NCBI GenBank assembly: GCA_038373885.1
Contig: JAWZYV010006213.1
Location: 1 to 64,000, forward strand
DNA length: 64,000 nucleotides
Direction of reading: 5' to 3'
Source: Cheiracanthium punctorium
Lineage: Eukaryota > Arthropoda > Arachnida > Araneae > Cheiracanthiidae
This document shows, one piece after another, positions 44,763-54,927 of the stretch; position 1 is the first letter of the stretch; each line of letters starts with the position of its first letter. The position numbers were made by a program, and so were the translations under genes. A model generated the notes under the pieces. It saw only the letters and a list, made by a program, of their open reading frames with translations. It had not been told where the DNA came from and did not search any database.

Positions 44763-45631
44763 GGCAAATTTCGCAAAGCTCTTTTTTAATACGTCAGTGA
44801 TCGTTCTATATCTGTGATCTCCATACACTATGTTTGGAGTAAGCCAAACCTCGAAACAGCTCTTCAATGACAGCGCTTCACCATTTTTCCCCAGACTTTC
44901 ATAGAGATATTTTATCTCTTTGGTGTTCTAGAACAGATTCAGTTTCAAAACCAAATGCTTTCCCAAGATTTAGACTAAAACTAATATTCTTCACGTGAAA
45001 TAAAAGCAATCAGTTTTTTTTAGTTATTAACTAATTAAATCACTTGTTTTAATTGAATTTTCATAGTTCAATATGGGAAAAGGCAGTTTACCTCAAAATG
45101 CGTGCCTCGGAATGTCTACTTAACTCACCTTACAATGTGCGTAATAAACCATGTCAAGGGTAGGTTTAAATGCCTTATTTTAGCATCAAATTTAACCATA
45201 TATCCGCAAAAACAGTGAGACGTAGACCATTGTACAGGATTTATATGCATGGTCAATGTCATTTTTATCCATGAATGCCGCTTGTACGGTAAATGTCATT
45301 CAAGAAAAGCTCGAAGAAATCTCGATAAGATTTATCTTATATAAAGAACATATATTCTGGCATCGGTGCAGGCTTAATGGTCAGAAGTGCTACAGTGCAG
45401 TTTTGATATCAGCACATCAGCCGGTTTGTGGAAATTTTGTTGATTACTTTACCTGTTTTCGTAAAGTTTAATCACTGAAGAATATTTGGTGTTTCTTTGG
45501 AAACTGACATGCATACAGGACTATTATGTTTAAAGAAACACTGCCAGAAAAAACATATTATTGTAGTTTTTAAAACTATGCATGATATCTTATGTTTTAG
45601 CGTGCTCTATTTTTCTTCTTGAATACCGCAT
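44763..45631. other. non-coding stretch
   Basis: No gene recognised. The frame at 45256-45471 lacks a domain. Confidence 0.5.
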
Positions 45632-45720
45632 TTAATATGGCCGAGTGGATAAGGTACTCAAAATGGTAGACAGCTGAAGTGTGAAGGTCCACTCTTGCTG
45701 CTTGGCCTATCATGCGGCTG
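45632..45720 (+). repeat. tRNA-like relic, possible SINE head
   Basis: TGGCCGAGTGG (45638-45648) is a good polymerase III A box, as in Ser/Leu-type tRNAs, and GGTCCACTCTT at about 45687 sits where a B box would lie but is a poor match. No foldable acceptor stem is seen, so this is not a working tRNA. The GC-richer tail to about 45920 may be a SINE body. A second short tRNA-like piece (GGTGGCTGAGCAG, then GGTTCACTAG) is at about 45968-46007. Confidence 0.4.
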
Positions 45721-46692
45721 TCAATCTAGCAGTCTGGAGTTTGGGTCGGTTTTTTCCAGATGTAATGTGAATACGCTTTAGAACACTTTAACAAGTCATC
45801 CAACAGAGGTATCCCCCCATCCTTGGAAGATAGTTCTTGCGCAGCTCTGACATAACACAGTATGAAGGCGAAACCCAGGCCGTAATGAAAGAGTAAGACT
45901 TCGTATAGTGGCAATTACATTTTATTTTAACATATCAACGCATAAACATCAAAATTATAAAGTCCTACGGTGGCTGAGCAGACCCCTCAAAAACGCAGGT
46001 TCACTAGACAACTGCTAAGGCGTGAATGATTGATGAGAAACTCAAGCCAAGAGGTTAGTACAGGAGCAAAATACGCCAAAGAGACACGCCAAACAAAGTG
46101 CGAAAGTAACGTGACGCCAGTATGCGTTAAGAACATTTCTATATAATTATTTTTGAATCCCAGACATGCCAACGGATAAAACAAACAATCTATCAGCTAA
46201 ATTGTAACCCAAAAGAAAGCCAATGTTATTTATAGATTTGCTACCATATATGGTCATAAACAAACCATGGGAACAGAAATGCTAGGCTTTACCAATGCAA
46301 AAGTGAAATAAAAAGGAAAAATAAATGAAAACGGAAGATTGCTTTTAAATACGGTAGGTGCAGAAATAAAAACTTTACAGGCGAAGGGAAGAGAAATCCA
46401 AATCGAAAGTGCAAAGAATAAATTTTGAACACAGATTAAATTTAGAAATAATTAAAAATTAAGTAATTGATAATTAAAAATAAGATATGTGATGATCTGC
46501 ATCACACACAGGACAAGGACAAAATGCAACGTAACTTTCTTTGATGCCAAACCACATTTATATTGCTTAAAAACTAAAATTACCATGTTCATACATATTG
46601 TATTTAATTAGGTATTTTGATATATTATTGGATTTCATAATTACTTCTTGCAAGCATTTAGAGGAAATAAAGTTAAGGAATGGCCTTATTTA
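45721..46692. other. non-coding stretch with unassigned GC-richer patches
   Basis: Two patches (45720-45920 and 45960-46190) are less AT-rich than the rest and could be SINE or repeat bodies. No protein recognised. Confidence 0.4.
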
Positions 46693-48185
46693 ATACTAGC
46701 TGAAGTACCCGTCCTCGACGGGTTAGTGAATGCAAATTTTCAAAAAAGCAAGATCTTTCATCAGCATTGTATGAGTACACAGAATGGATGTAGTATGTTG
46801 CCAAAGTAAAGAAAGCGAAGTTATAATTTTTATGTATTGTTAAAATATTACAGGTTAGACAGTAACTAAGTAATATCATTTCATTCGTATTAGTCGTAAT
46901 TATGTGATGCGTGAACGAATATTTACGCATATTGAAATAATTTTCGCAAAATCTAAAAATTCAATCAACATTTTTGAAAAAATGGAAGCCTAGAATTTAA
47001 GTTGAGTGACAACCTATCCTGTCAACCAAATTCGTTTCATTCCCTGCAATTTTTATTTCGTGATGCTGGAACAAATTTTCAGCATTTTAAAACGATTTTT
47101 GCAAAATCTCAAAATGTAATCAAAATATTTTAAAAATTCAACGCCTATAAATTAAGATTAGCAACTACCTATCATATCACTAAATTTAGTATCATTCGTA
47201 TTAGTCGTTATTACGTGATGTTTGAAGAAATATAAACGCATTTTGAGAGAATTTTCACAAAATCTCAAAATCTAATAAAAATGTTTAAAAAATTGGACTC
47301 CTATAGTTTATGTTGAGCAACCATCTATTGTGTGACCAAATTTCATATCATTCGCTTTAGTCGTTATTACGTAATGCGGGAACAAAGATTCACTCAGTTT
47401 TAAACGATTTTCACAAAATCTCGAAATCTGATCGATTTTTTTTAATTAGATGCTTATAGTTTAAGCTGAGTGACCACCTATCATGACACCCAATTTCATA
47501 TCATTCGCTTCAGTCGTTTTTGCGGGATGCTTGAGCACAAATTTACGCAGTTTGAAACGATTTTCGCAAAATCGGAAAATCCAATCAAGATTTTTTTAAA
47601 ATTCGACGCCTATGCTTTAAGTTGAGTGACCACCTATCATGGCACCCAATTTCATATCATTCGCTACAGTCGTTTTTACGTGATGCTTGAACACAAATTT
47701 ACGCAGTTTGAAACGATTTTCTCAAAATCTCAAAATCCAATAAGGATTTTTTAAAAATTGGACGCCTATGTTTTAAGTTGAGGGACCACCTATCATGACA
47801 CCCGATTTCATATCATTCGCTTTAGTCGTTTTTACGTGATGCTTGAACACAAATTTACGCAGTTTGAAAGGATTTTCGCAAAATCTCAAACTCCAATCAA
47901 GATTTTTTTTAAATTGGACGCCTATGTTTTAAGTTGAGTGACCACCTATCATGACACAAAATTTCATATCATTCGCTTTAGTCGTTTTTACGTGATGCTT
48001 AAACAAAAAAAGCGTCAGGGACAGAATGACAGAATGACAGAAGGACAGAAGGACAGAAGACAGACAGACAAACTTTTTTTTGAGGGTCGCATCGGAATCC
48101 CGGGTGCTTGAAACGGATAGAAATTGTAAAATTTTTGAATTCCAAGAAATGTACAGACAAAAGTCTAATTTTATTTATATAGATA
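46693..48185 (+). mobile_element. non-autonomous element with eight internal tandem units
   Basis: It begins TACTAGCTGAAGTACCCGTC, with a CCCGTCCTCGACGGG hairpin. The end is a GACAGA-type simple repeat (about 48018-48070), then GGGTCGCATCGGAATCCCGG and TTTTATTTATATAGATAA. An ACTAGCTG(A)..CCCG start and a TTTATATAGAT end are seen in a common class of arthropod non-autonomous elements that I cannot assign firmly to a superfamily. The body is the array described separately. No protein. Confidence 0.7.
46850..48010 (+). repeat. tandem array, eight units of about 156 bp
   Basis: The landmark ATTCG(C/T)... preceded by TTTCATATC and followed by TTAGTCGTTTTTACGTGATG begins at 46883, 47039, 47194, 47350, 47503, 47659, 47815 and 47971, i.e. 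spacing 153-156 bp. The last five units are the most alike (GACCACCTATCATGACACCC, CAAATTTACGCAGTTTGAAA, GATTTTCGCAAAATCTCAAA). The first units are more diverged, which suggests growth of the array from its right side. Confidence 0.95.
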
Positions 48186-48982
48186 ATTTTACAAATAGAT
48201 ATCTATTATTTCTGTTATTTTACCTAATTTGTAAGGATGCATGAAATCATTTTTTAGGAAAACGTGAAAATTCTTATAATTAAATTTTGCTTAAAACTAA
48301 TCTTTTTAAAGATTTTGAAAACTAACATAAAAAATCAGCAATTCGAAATTAGTTATTGTATGATTCATTTTAAAGTTTCCAAATTTAACAAGAAGATATT
48401 TTAAAGCATCCGTTTACGTTTATCTAATAATCCAAACTTTAAAAGATAAAAGAAATGCATTTGTTATTTTAATAAGCTTAAAAATACTTTAATAAGCTAC
48501 TTCAAAGGAGTAAAGTAATTGAGATTCCCAAATTTTTGTAGCATTTAAAGAAGAAAAACTCTTGTGCATGCATTTTTATGAAACACATCAATTAGTTTAT
48601 TTAATTTCCTACTTATGCTTGTTACGTTTATAGACATTTTGCTGTAATATTTCCCGTTTTCAACGGCATATCATTATTTTTGGAGTTAAAGCAAGAAAAG
48701 TTTAATAATCATTTTAAAGTGAAGTATAGGTACTTTAAAGTTCCTGTGAAAGCCATAAAAATGTTAGATTTAAGTAACACAATTACATTATTTTACATTA
48801 CTTTATTTTTAAAAATACTCAAATGTTACTTAAAACTAAGTAATTATAAACTTGACAGTATAATGCGAATGAAAGCGTTATTTTTTAAAACAATCTTTTT
48901 TACTTAAATATCAGCTTATTATCCATAGACTTTCTTCAGAATTGTGAATGTACACTAGATTTTTTCTTCATTTTTTTTTAAA
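48186..48982. other. AT-rich non-coding stretch
   Basis: No gene recognised. The frame at 48680-48907 is Lys/Leu/Phe/Thr-rich and lacks a domain. Confidence 0.55.
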
Positions 48983-49525
48983 GTTTGTCCCAAATTTACG
49001 CGAGATTTCAATAAACAAAAAACACAGTTTTTTGTGAATTTTATTTTTTTATTGAAACAAAAAGTGCATAGGATAAGGCCATGTATGGGATAGCCCATCG
49101 GGCAAAAGACATCCACGGCTTTGCTGGAACCTACGCAAACTTTTGTCGAAAATTTCCAGGACCATTTGGAATAAATGTGGCTGAATTTCGTTGATGCAGC
49201 GTTGAGCCACCCACACATCTTCCTTCAATGCGTGTGGGGATGTGGGCTTGTTGGCATAGACTTTGACTTGAAACAATCCCAAAGAGAGAAATCCAGTTGT
49301 TAAATCACGTGATCCTTCTCATGGTTCATCATCAAAATCATCATGAATCAAAATTTCATTAATTTTCAAGTGTTGTTCAAGAATAAAAACGCGTTATTTT
49401 TTCGTATAGTGGTGCATTTTCACCAACACTAAACTATCAGCTGTGAAACTGTTTTCCTTTTTTGGTTGCCAACACTAAATTAATTTTCTATTTAATTCAA
49501 ATCTTGCGTAAATTTTGGGACACCC
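48983..49525 (-). mobile_element. internally deleted mariner-like element with both ends
   Basis: Read on the minus strand, the 5' end at 49525 is GGGTGTCCCAAAATTTACGC and the 3' end, read inward from 48983, is GTTTGTCCCAAATTTACGCG. TA (49526-49527) adjoins the 5' end; the other side reads AA. Between them lie a short N-terminal and a longer C-terminal coding remnant, so roughly 540 bp remain of an element that is normally over 1.2 kb. Confidence 0.85.
49020..49445 (-). pseudogene. mariner-like transposase pseudogene, N- and C-terminal parts joined by a deletion
   Basis: Minus strand from about 49425: MHHYTKK, a frame break, RVFILEQHLKINE, the usual start of this helix-turn-helix. It then jumps to TTGFLSLGLFQVKVYANKPT, resembling the family's DFxLWGYVKxKVY block that follows the last catalytic aspartate. 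The C-terminus follows: SPHALKEDV, RCINEIQPHLFQMVLEIFDK and FQQSRGCLLPDGLSHT. The catalytic core is missing and the last aspartate itself is not preserved. It can encode no transposase. Confidence 0.85.
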
Positions 49526-49527
49526 TA

Positions 49528-50212
49528 CAGTATTTAAAGAACAAGTGTAAAGTTCACGAATCAAGGATAATAAAATAATAATGAAAATATCGAAAACTTT
49601 TAATTAAAAATATTTCCGTTATGGTGGGTCCGAAATGTGTTATCTCTGTGTTTGTCTTTGAAACTGTGCTTATTTCAAGCTTGTAAAGTGAGCGGCCTCT
49701 GATTGTATCACATTAACCCGATTAACTAAGCACTTATGCGTGGAAAAAATCTTATATTAGGCCAGAACTATTGTGCAAAAATATTTATTAATTACTTTCT
49801 CGTTACGTGTAATTTTACATTACCTAATAGTACTTTCCAGTAGTAATTTCCGGCCTATAAAGTTAACCCTCTATGTCTATTATACTATCCGTTTCACCAA
49901 AAACAATATGTTTGACAACCCCGTGGAAATTCATAAACAACATTTCTCATATTTATTGAGATATTCCTCGAATACCACACTTTTTTCTTTTTTCAAAAAC
50001 ATAAAATTTGAAAGTGATTTGCACAAACCTCGGCTCTCTCTCTCTTTTCTTTTATTTTTTTTTAAATAGTAATTCTTGAACGCTAAAGATATAAATTTAG
50101 ATTCAGCGTTATTTGTGATTCATCGGAAAGATTAACTAACTTTCCTTAGGTTAAATTGAACAGCCTGGTTTTCCTTCGTATTCTCACAATAATTTAATGC
50201 ATGATTTAAAGA
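49528..50212. other. AT-rich non-coding stretch
   Basis: No gene recognised. The frame at 49773-50069 ends in a Phe/Leu/Ser run typical of chance frames. Confidence 0.55.
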
Positions 50213-50220
50213 ATACACTC

Positions 50221-50774
50221 TAGAGATGGGTTCGGGCTCATTTTTTGAAGCCCGAGGCCGAGGGCTTTTAATCCGAGCCCGCCCGAGCCCGAGCAATATT
50301 ATTTAATTCGGAGCCCGAGCGCGCCCGAGTCCGAAATTTTAGATAAAGATTTAAAAAAAAAAAAAATTCAATTACCTCATTGATAGAATACAATAAATAT
50401 TGCTGTTTGTGCAAATTAAAGACAAATACAGTTGCAAACTCTCAATGCACTTTCTAATTCTTTATATCCATGTTTATCAAATAATGTCCGATCTCATGAC
50501 TAACTAAGCATAAGCAATATAAGCCACCGTTCTGAAATACCCAAAGAGCTTCACGCACCTTCTAGGCGCCCGTGCCGCTATTTTTTTTAATAAGTACTTT
50601 TATTGTCCCCATTAATCACTTTTTAAAATCTGTTTCAAGGAGCATGTTCAATAAAGGTGAAATTTTTCACGAGCCCGAGCCCTAACGCAATTGTGAATTA
50701 CAAAGCCCGAGCCCGGTTCGGGCCCGGGCTCGGGCTCGGGCTTTCGGGATCGGGCTGAGCCCGTCTCATGTCTA
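50221..50774. mobile_element. hAT-type MITE with perfect 8-bp target-site duplication
   Basis: ATACACTC occurs directly on both sides (50213-50220 and 50775-50782), the 8-bp duplication made by hAT transposases. The ends are TAGAGATGGGTTCGGGCTC and, read inward from the right, TAGACATGAGACGGGCTC. Both ends contain arrays of GAGCCC/GGGCTC hexamers (about 50240-50335 and 50670-50765) that are inverted relative to each other, with AT-rich DNA between. No transposase frame. Confidence 0.93.
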
Positions 50775-50782
50775 ATACACTC

Positions 50783-51788
50783 TAGATTCACTTAATGCCT
50801 CACCGCCGTAAATAAGAAATTTTTGGGCGTAGTTTAAAAGTTAACGGAACAGAAAGCGTGTTTGATTTCTCTATAGGAAAATATAATCAATAGTAGACAT
50901 ACCTACTTTTTTCTACTGTAGTTTTTGTTTTTTTAACTATCGGTCAACAATTAAAATGATTGAATGGCTTTAATTTTGTTTAGATAACAGAGATAAACAG
51001 AAAGCATGAACATTTGGATATTAGACTGTGTAATTTCATAAATCTAAATGTTTTAAGTTTAAATTACATTGCGCAACCTTTCTAAAAATGATTTCTGTCA
51101 GCGTCGCCTAGTTTATAACTTTTATAAAGTGCAATTATTTTTTTCGCATTGCTTAAATAGATGTCTGATTTTCATACACAATGCATTTTTGCTCATCAAC
51201 GCAAAAACTTCACTCGTTAAATGTACTATTACACTGTATTCTTACACTTCATTACTGAACTACAGTAATATCTCATGACACCTCTACTACGACTTTGTCT
51301 ACAGGTAGAGTTTCCCTCCTACAATTTGTTTCTTTATTACCTTACTTATTTACTACTCTCTTGAATGTCCCTTCTACCACTTACGAACCTGCTTAAGGTG
51401 TGATGGGCCTAAAACAATTTTCTTTTGTTTCGATTTTGTAAATCAAATTTTCTGTATTTCAATTTTTCATTCCCCCAAATTAGCTTTTCTGCCTGATAAC
51501 AAAGTTTTCCCGTTTCTAACATGTGTCCGCAGTTTGGGGTATTTCTCTTCTCAGAGTCGTATTTAGGGGGTGAAAAACTGGGCAACCGCCCAGTGCCGCT
51601 AGCTGTTGAATTCAAGGATATCATGCAGTCAAATAAACTTCCCGACCTAACTGCACACCAGAACTGCACACCAGTTAGCATGGCCGGGAAAAGAATACAG
51701 AATTTGTAATTTCGTGTGTAGCTTTCTTTTTCAAATTTGCAGAACCGTAAGTAGCTAGAATGCAGTTTTTACATTATGGAAAATTATC
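50783..51788. other. non-coding stretch
   Basis: No gene recognised. At 51553-51600 a GGGCAACCGCCCAG motif, part of a GC-richer patch, resembles the motif at 53806; both may come from related repeats. Frames 51409-51709 on both strands mirror one another. Confidence 0.45.
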
Positions 51789-52370
51789 AGGTTGTAACGG
51801 AAGTTTTCCGCCAGATTTGCTTGAGTCAGCTCATGCAGTACCGAGCGATTGACCTTATATGTCAAGTTTACGCGATGCCTAGCGCGACTAATGGACATGG
51901 CACTAAAGTGTAACTCTTTTAGCCAGCTCTCAAGTGGATGAATATTTTATCTCCTTCCACAAATTCTCGTAGGCAAGCCTCATCAGCATCAGTAGGCCGG
52001 ACAGAGCGCTCTGCTGCTTAAATGTCCCAGTACTCGTTTTAGAACTTTGGTACCAAATCTTCACAGTGTCGTATGATACAACAGTATTACCTTAAGCTGT
52101 ACACATGATTCGGTGTCATTCTGTAGCTGACTTTTTGCAACAGAACTGAGAGTAAATGATGGTTCAATCTGGTAGCGTGATAGTTCCATTTCAGACACCT
52201 TCTACTTAATCATAACGATACTGTTTTACATATTTCACAACACAGTTCTCTAAAACAAGCCTTTTACTTTCAAGTAACAAAAATCGTTTAGCAAAATATT
52301 GGCAAAGACACCAACGCGAACTGTTTGTGCAAACAATACTTGCAGTGGCGGAAAACTTTCGTTACAACCT
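51789..52370. mobile_element. 582-bp terminal inverted repeat element
   Basis: AGGTTGTAACGGAAGTTTTC plus CGCCAG (51789-51814) is mirrored at 52345-52370 with two mismatches. No coding frame lies within. A target-site duplication is not certain: TA follows GGTTG at the right end, while the left has CA, so a mariner-type TA target is possible. Confidence 0.8.
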
Positions 52371-53142
52371 AATATTTCATTAACATCTTAATTAATTAAT
52401 CCAGTTTACGTAGTTAGAATCAGTAACAGAGCGAGTTTTTACTGGTTGGGGTGGGTGTAGGCCAAGTTTTGCAATTACTTTTTTTTTAATTTGTCAAGGG
52501 TCGCTAAATGTGTTCAGCCCAGGGTTGCTAAAACCCTAAGCATGTCTCTGTCCCTTCTAAATTAACTATAGATTTAGTATATGCAATGCAAATTCTGGGT
52601 GCTTGCCTGTCTTAGGCTGTCTGGTTTTGCAGGGTTGCTAGACTTTTATAATGACGTTCGCCACATTCTGGCACTTCTGCTTTGGAGATATATGCTTTTG
52701 ACCGTTTATTTCAAATATTTTATATTGGTTACGCCTAACGGTATCTTAAGATAATGTGGGCTATCGTTTATGAGTGATTCACTTTTTTGTTGCAAGGCTG
52801 TGAATTGCTGGCTCTTTTGTAGAAAGTTTTAATATACTTCTCCGTTTGTCTGCTTACAAGGAGGTTGCACTTTGTTTTACGGATCTCCGGCATGCCATGT
52901 ATGCAATGCAGTTAGATTTACCTGGCCCTCTCAACGTTTTTTACGCAAGGTACTAGATTACACTTATGTTTGAAGGGGTTTTTGCTTTTAACTTCAATAA
53001 AGAATTGTAGCCTGTACACACAACGAATGGAAGTCGTCTCTCTTTTCATGGACTCTCTCTTATGAATTGAGAGAGATGATGAACACTCTCTTATGGATTT
53101 AGTACAACTAAAGGACGACTAATCCGCCAACAGAAAAGTTCT
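52371..53142. other. GC-richer non-coding block with a polyadenylation-like signal
   Basis: From 52430 to 53030 the sequence is less AT-rich and lacks frames. TTCAATAAAGAATTGTAGCC near 52998 is a polyadenylation-type signal followed by CACAACG-type sequence. It could be an LTR or a gene's 3' untranslated region. I could not find TG...CA ends or a coding exon. A GGGTTGCTA motif recurs at 52521 and 52633. Confidence 0.35.
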
Positions 53143-53150
53143 ATTTCTAC

Positions 53151-53310
53151 CAAGGACGTACCCAGAAAAAAATTTCGGGGGGGGGGGGGTCCAAATGGTG
53201 AAAAAGGCAGAATTTTTCACAAAAAGACGTCATCATTCTTATTTTGTTAGCAAAAAATGAAATTTCGGGGGGATCCGGATCCCCTGGACCACCCCCTGGG
53301 TACCTCCTTG
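53151..53310. mobile_element. 160-bp hAT-type MITE with perfect 8-bp target-site duplication
   Basis: ATTTCTAC flanks both sides (53143-53150 and 53311-53318). The ends are CAAGGACGTACCCAG and, read inward from the right, CAAGGAGGTACCCAG, a pattern I know from widespread animal hAT MITEs. Inside are a G-run (about 53177-53189) and GGGGGGATCCGGATCCCC. No coding capacity. Confidence 0.95.
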
Positions 53311-53318
53311 ATTTCTAC

Positions 53319-53515
53319 CACCGACAACTCCAACGCATAAGGACTTAACTGATTTTGACCATATAAACGTCTCAAAGAAGAAGTTCGTTCATGAAATTAA
53401 AGAAGTATCGGTACTTTCCTACAAGTAGTAGTACCCTTCACCCCTAGAAGAATATTGAGCGATACATTTAGTGGCCCACTGTTTATGTATTAAGAATAAA
53501 CTTTCTGGAAGAATA
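53319..53515. other. short non-coding spacer
   Basis: No gene or repeat recognised between the hAT MITE and the next TIR element. Confidence 0.5.
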
Positions 53516-53520
53516 TTATT

Positions 53521-54922
53521 CCCAGACAGCACATAAGCTTAAATCAAGATTGACATTTCTTTTAATTTGACGCACTAATGCCTGGCAGCAAACTTGCAGG
53601 AGTCAAGTTGAATTGTGAAGTTTAAATACAGCTTGATTTAAGCTTGGAAATTGATACTCGCGGGATTTTTCCATTTTAAAGGAGCGTTGATGGCGCCATC
53701 TGTGAAAGAGAATGGACATTAATTGTCTAGCGTCCTAATATTTGCTGAAAGTTCGTAAAATATGTGTTTTATTTTATATTACCAGTGCCATATTTTCGGC
53801 AGGGCAAACGGGGCAACTGCCCAGGGCCTACAGATTTTAGGACCCAAAAATCTTACATCTTACACTTTTGTAATTTTAAAATAAAATTACAAAGGATAAA
53901 AAAAAATCAGAAGTTAAATAATTTTTTTAATTATAAAGTATGAACAATGAAAATAATTCAAATTTACATTTGTATAAATTAATTTTAACTTATTTTTAAT
54001 TCTTCGAATATATAAATATAGCATACCAATATGTAGGAAAATAACCACATTTGTAAAGAGAATTTTTAGCGTTAAAAAATAGCAAAATTTTTCAATTATT
54101 TGTTACTTTAAGAAATATTTACAAAAATGACTAAAGTGTTTGTATTCCATACATGTTAGCAACTGTGATATAGCATTTCGAAGTAACGTTTAACTATCTG
54201 TTTCTTTCATTTCAGATTACTTAACACAAAATTTGTGTTAAGTAAAACCATTCTATATTTCCAAATATGGAAATTCTTCAAAATAAAATACAATTAACTC
54301 CGAAATTGATTTCAAAATCAGTCGTTTGTCTCGATTTTGGCCAGCAGTATTGCTTCATGAGTGTTGTGGTACTGAAAGTTTTAAAACGTGTTTATTTATT
54401 TTAATTTGGATTTTAATTTAATTTATCTTGATGCATTATTTTAATTCTGATGCATCCCATGGAAAAATAAAAGAAACAAATAACATATCGCCCACTTATC
54501 AATTTGGCGAGAAAACAGCATTTAAGTCACTTCAAACTTTAGTCATAGCTGCACAAGGCTACGGTGGCGGAATGGATAGCGTGCTCGACTACGAAGCCAA
54601 AGGGCCCGGGTTCCATCCCAGCGACGAACACTCGAGGGAAACAGATTAAATTAAATTGAAATTTCAGCGTAGAGGGGGAAAAATAAATTATGTGGGGCGC
54701 GTTAGCCAGCGGGCGCCCCGTGTATTTAATTTTTTTTTTTTTGAAAAATTTTTAAGCTTGAAATTAAGCTTGAAATGTCAAGCTAATGCAAGCTGGGCAA
54801 GTGTAAACTAGAACACTTGATTCAAGCTTGCATCAAGCTTACACGATTGGAATTTTCAAGCTTAATGACTTGATAAATCAAGCTTGCTGCAAGTTTGATG
54901 CAAGTTTGCTGTGCCGTCTGGG
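53521..54922. mobile_element. 1.4-kb TIR element with 5-bp duplication and repeated AAGCTT motifs, class unknown
   Basis: CCCAGACAGCACA (53521) and, read inward from 54922, CCCAGACGGCACA match at 12 of 13 positions. TTATT flanks both sides (53516-53520 and 54923-54927). Subterminal regions carry many AAGCTT, CAAGCTTGA and CAAACTTGCA motifs in both orientations, typical of transposase-binding arrays. The interior is AT-rich and holds a GGGCAAACGGGGCAACTGCC patch (about 53800) and a tRNA-derived SINE (54558-54735). No transposase frame. The 5-bp duplication does not fit mariner, piggyBac or typical hAT. Confidence 0.8.
54558..54735 (+). repeat. tRNA-derived SINE inside the TIR element
   Basis: TGGCGGAATGG (54565-54575) is an A box and GGTTCCATCCC (about 54609-54619) a near-perfect B box. 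Spacing and the CTCGACTACGAAGCC stretch resemble an Arg-type tRNA, but the acceptor arms do not pair, so this is not a functional tRNA. A tail follows with a strong hairpin (GGGGCGC at 54694-54700, GCGCCCC at 54713-54719) and a run of at least ten T, which would end polymerase III transcription. The exact 3' limit is inferred. Confidence 0.7.
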
Positions 54923-54927
54923 TTATT

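Noticed and set aside
46850..48010. CRISPR-like array
   Set aside because: Units are about 156 bp, contiguous and diverged with no spacers; the window is eukaryotic.
52430..53030. GC-richer block with AATAAA as a host gene's 3' UTR or an LTR
   Set aside because: No coding exon, no TG...CA ends and no target-site duplication could be found.
54558..54628. Functional tRNA gene
   Set aside because: A and B boxes are good but the acceptor arms do not pair and the anticodon arm is imperfect; a SINE tail follows.
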